Source: Roseibacillus sp. (GTDB taxonomy: Bacteria; Verrucomicrobiota; Verrucomicrobiia; Verrucomicrobiales; Akkermansiaceae). From it: 64,000 nt of DNA. The notes beneath the pieces were generated by a model. The model was given only the letters and a program-made list of their open reading frames with translations, did no database searches and had not been told where the DNA came from. This document shows, piece after piece, positions 63,857 through 64,000 of the stretch (position 1 is the first letter of the stretch; each line of letters starts with the position of its first letter). A program made the translations under genes and the position numbers. The stretch covers positions 48,036 through 112,035 of the forward strand of contig NZAC01000006.1 in NCBI GenBank assembly GCA_002686085.1, in the 5' to 3' direction.

Positions 63857-64000
63857 ATGCACCCCGACAGCAGCGACAGGGGCAAGACCTCCCTGCACCT
63901 TTCCGAGCGGTATTCCCATTTCCTGCTCAGGCGAAAAAATTGGTTCCTAGCTCTTCTTGCTATCGCAACCCTCCTCGCCGCTGCCGGACTGACTCAACTC
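63857..64000 (+). CDS. Start of a membrane protein, probably MMPL/RND-type exporter (truncated by window)
   Basis: 48 residues are visible from ATG 63857. A polar start (HPDSSDRGKTSLHLSERYSHF) precedes LLRRKNWFLALLAIATLLAAAGL, a short N-terminal tail and first transmembrane segment like those of MMPL/RND-type transporters. It starts 52 bases after the EboC-like gene on the same strand. An exporter here would fit an Ebo-type export function. With only the N-terminus visible this is uncertain. Confidence 0.45.
   Translation, partial: MHPDSSDRGKTSLHLSERYSHFLLRRKNWFLALLAIATLLAAAGLTQL

Noticed and set aside
1-64000. CRISPR array, insertion sequence or prophage
   Set aside because: No regularly spaced repeats, transposase, integrase or phage structural gene was seen in the window.

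Overview
The window looks like a chromosome segment of a marine or soil member of the Verrucomicrobiota, probably Verrucomicrobiales. The grounds are a Verru_Chthon-cassette-A-type prepilin, two PEP-CTERM proteins, giant secreted Calx-beta/cadherin-like/LamG proteins, a secreted CotH protein, DUF1080 and ThuA-like proteins, a tandem SASA esterase, and imelysin paired with a di-heme oxidoreductase. Coding is dense on both strands, GC content is moderate, and Shine-Dalgarno sequences are mostly weak, so many starts were set by signal peptides and domain boundaries.

Layout. (1) 1-18.6 kb: cell-surface and secreted proteins. A 5'-truncated Calx-beta protein, a PEP-CTERM protein and a CotH/lamin-tail protein face a 2402-residue Calx-beta/LamG giant and an orphan Verru_Chthon A prepilin-like protein; a perfect 30-bp palindrome separates the converging giants. 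(2) 18.8-23.2 kb: secreted carbohydrate-related enzymes (ThuA-like, PL10 pectate lyase, DUF1080, esterase). (3) 23.25-28.9 kb: an iron block. A BFD-type [2Fe-2S] ferredoxin and an AraC regulator diverge from a shared region holding a perfect inverted repeat; behind the regulator lie the three parts of a ferric-iron ABC importer. (4) 29-36 kb: a PQQ-type beta-propeller, two uncertain hypothetical genes, a second PEP-CTERM protein, an imelysin lipoprotein translationally coupled to a di-heme oxidoreductase, and a secreted YHS/TRASH-like cysteine protein. (5) 36-47 kb: a YdeP-type molybdopterin oxidoreductase preceded by a possible cobalamin-riboswitch-like leader, a PhoD-like phosphatase, a membrane protein, a DUF3500 protein, a malate/lactate dehydrogenase, a purple-acid-phosphatase-like enzyme and a double-SASA esterase. 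(6) 47-60 kb: mostly housekeeping genes: tRNA-Leu(CAG), an M16 peptidase, ilvD, serA, smpB, rpoZ, ndk, a methyltransferase, a DAO-type oxidoreductase and an SLC13/TrkA-C permease. (7) 60-64 kb: an Ebo-like metabolite-trafficking locus.

How genes may work together. Blocks 3 and 4 together suggest an iron economy: import through FbpABC, periplasmic or outer-surface handling through imelysin and the di-heme oxidoreductase, and storage iron release through BFD. Block 2 suggests breakdown of plant or algal polysaccharide. The locus at the right edge is the best candidate for an under-described system. It has a TatD-like hydrolase (EboB-like) with a small conserved partner on one strand. On the other strand are a small HTH-like protein, an EboE-like TIM barrel, an EboC-like UbiA prenyltransferase with an intact aspartate motif, and the start of a probable membrane exporter that runs off the window. 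Ebo genes are known from cyanobacteria, algae-associated bacteria and others, where they are linked to export of a metabolite precursor; the substrate here is unknown. All family names are recognitions from the translated sequence, not database results.
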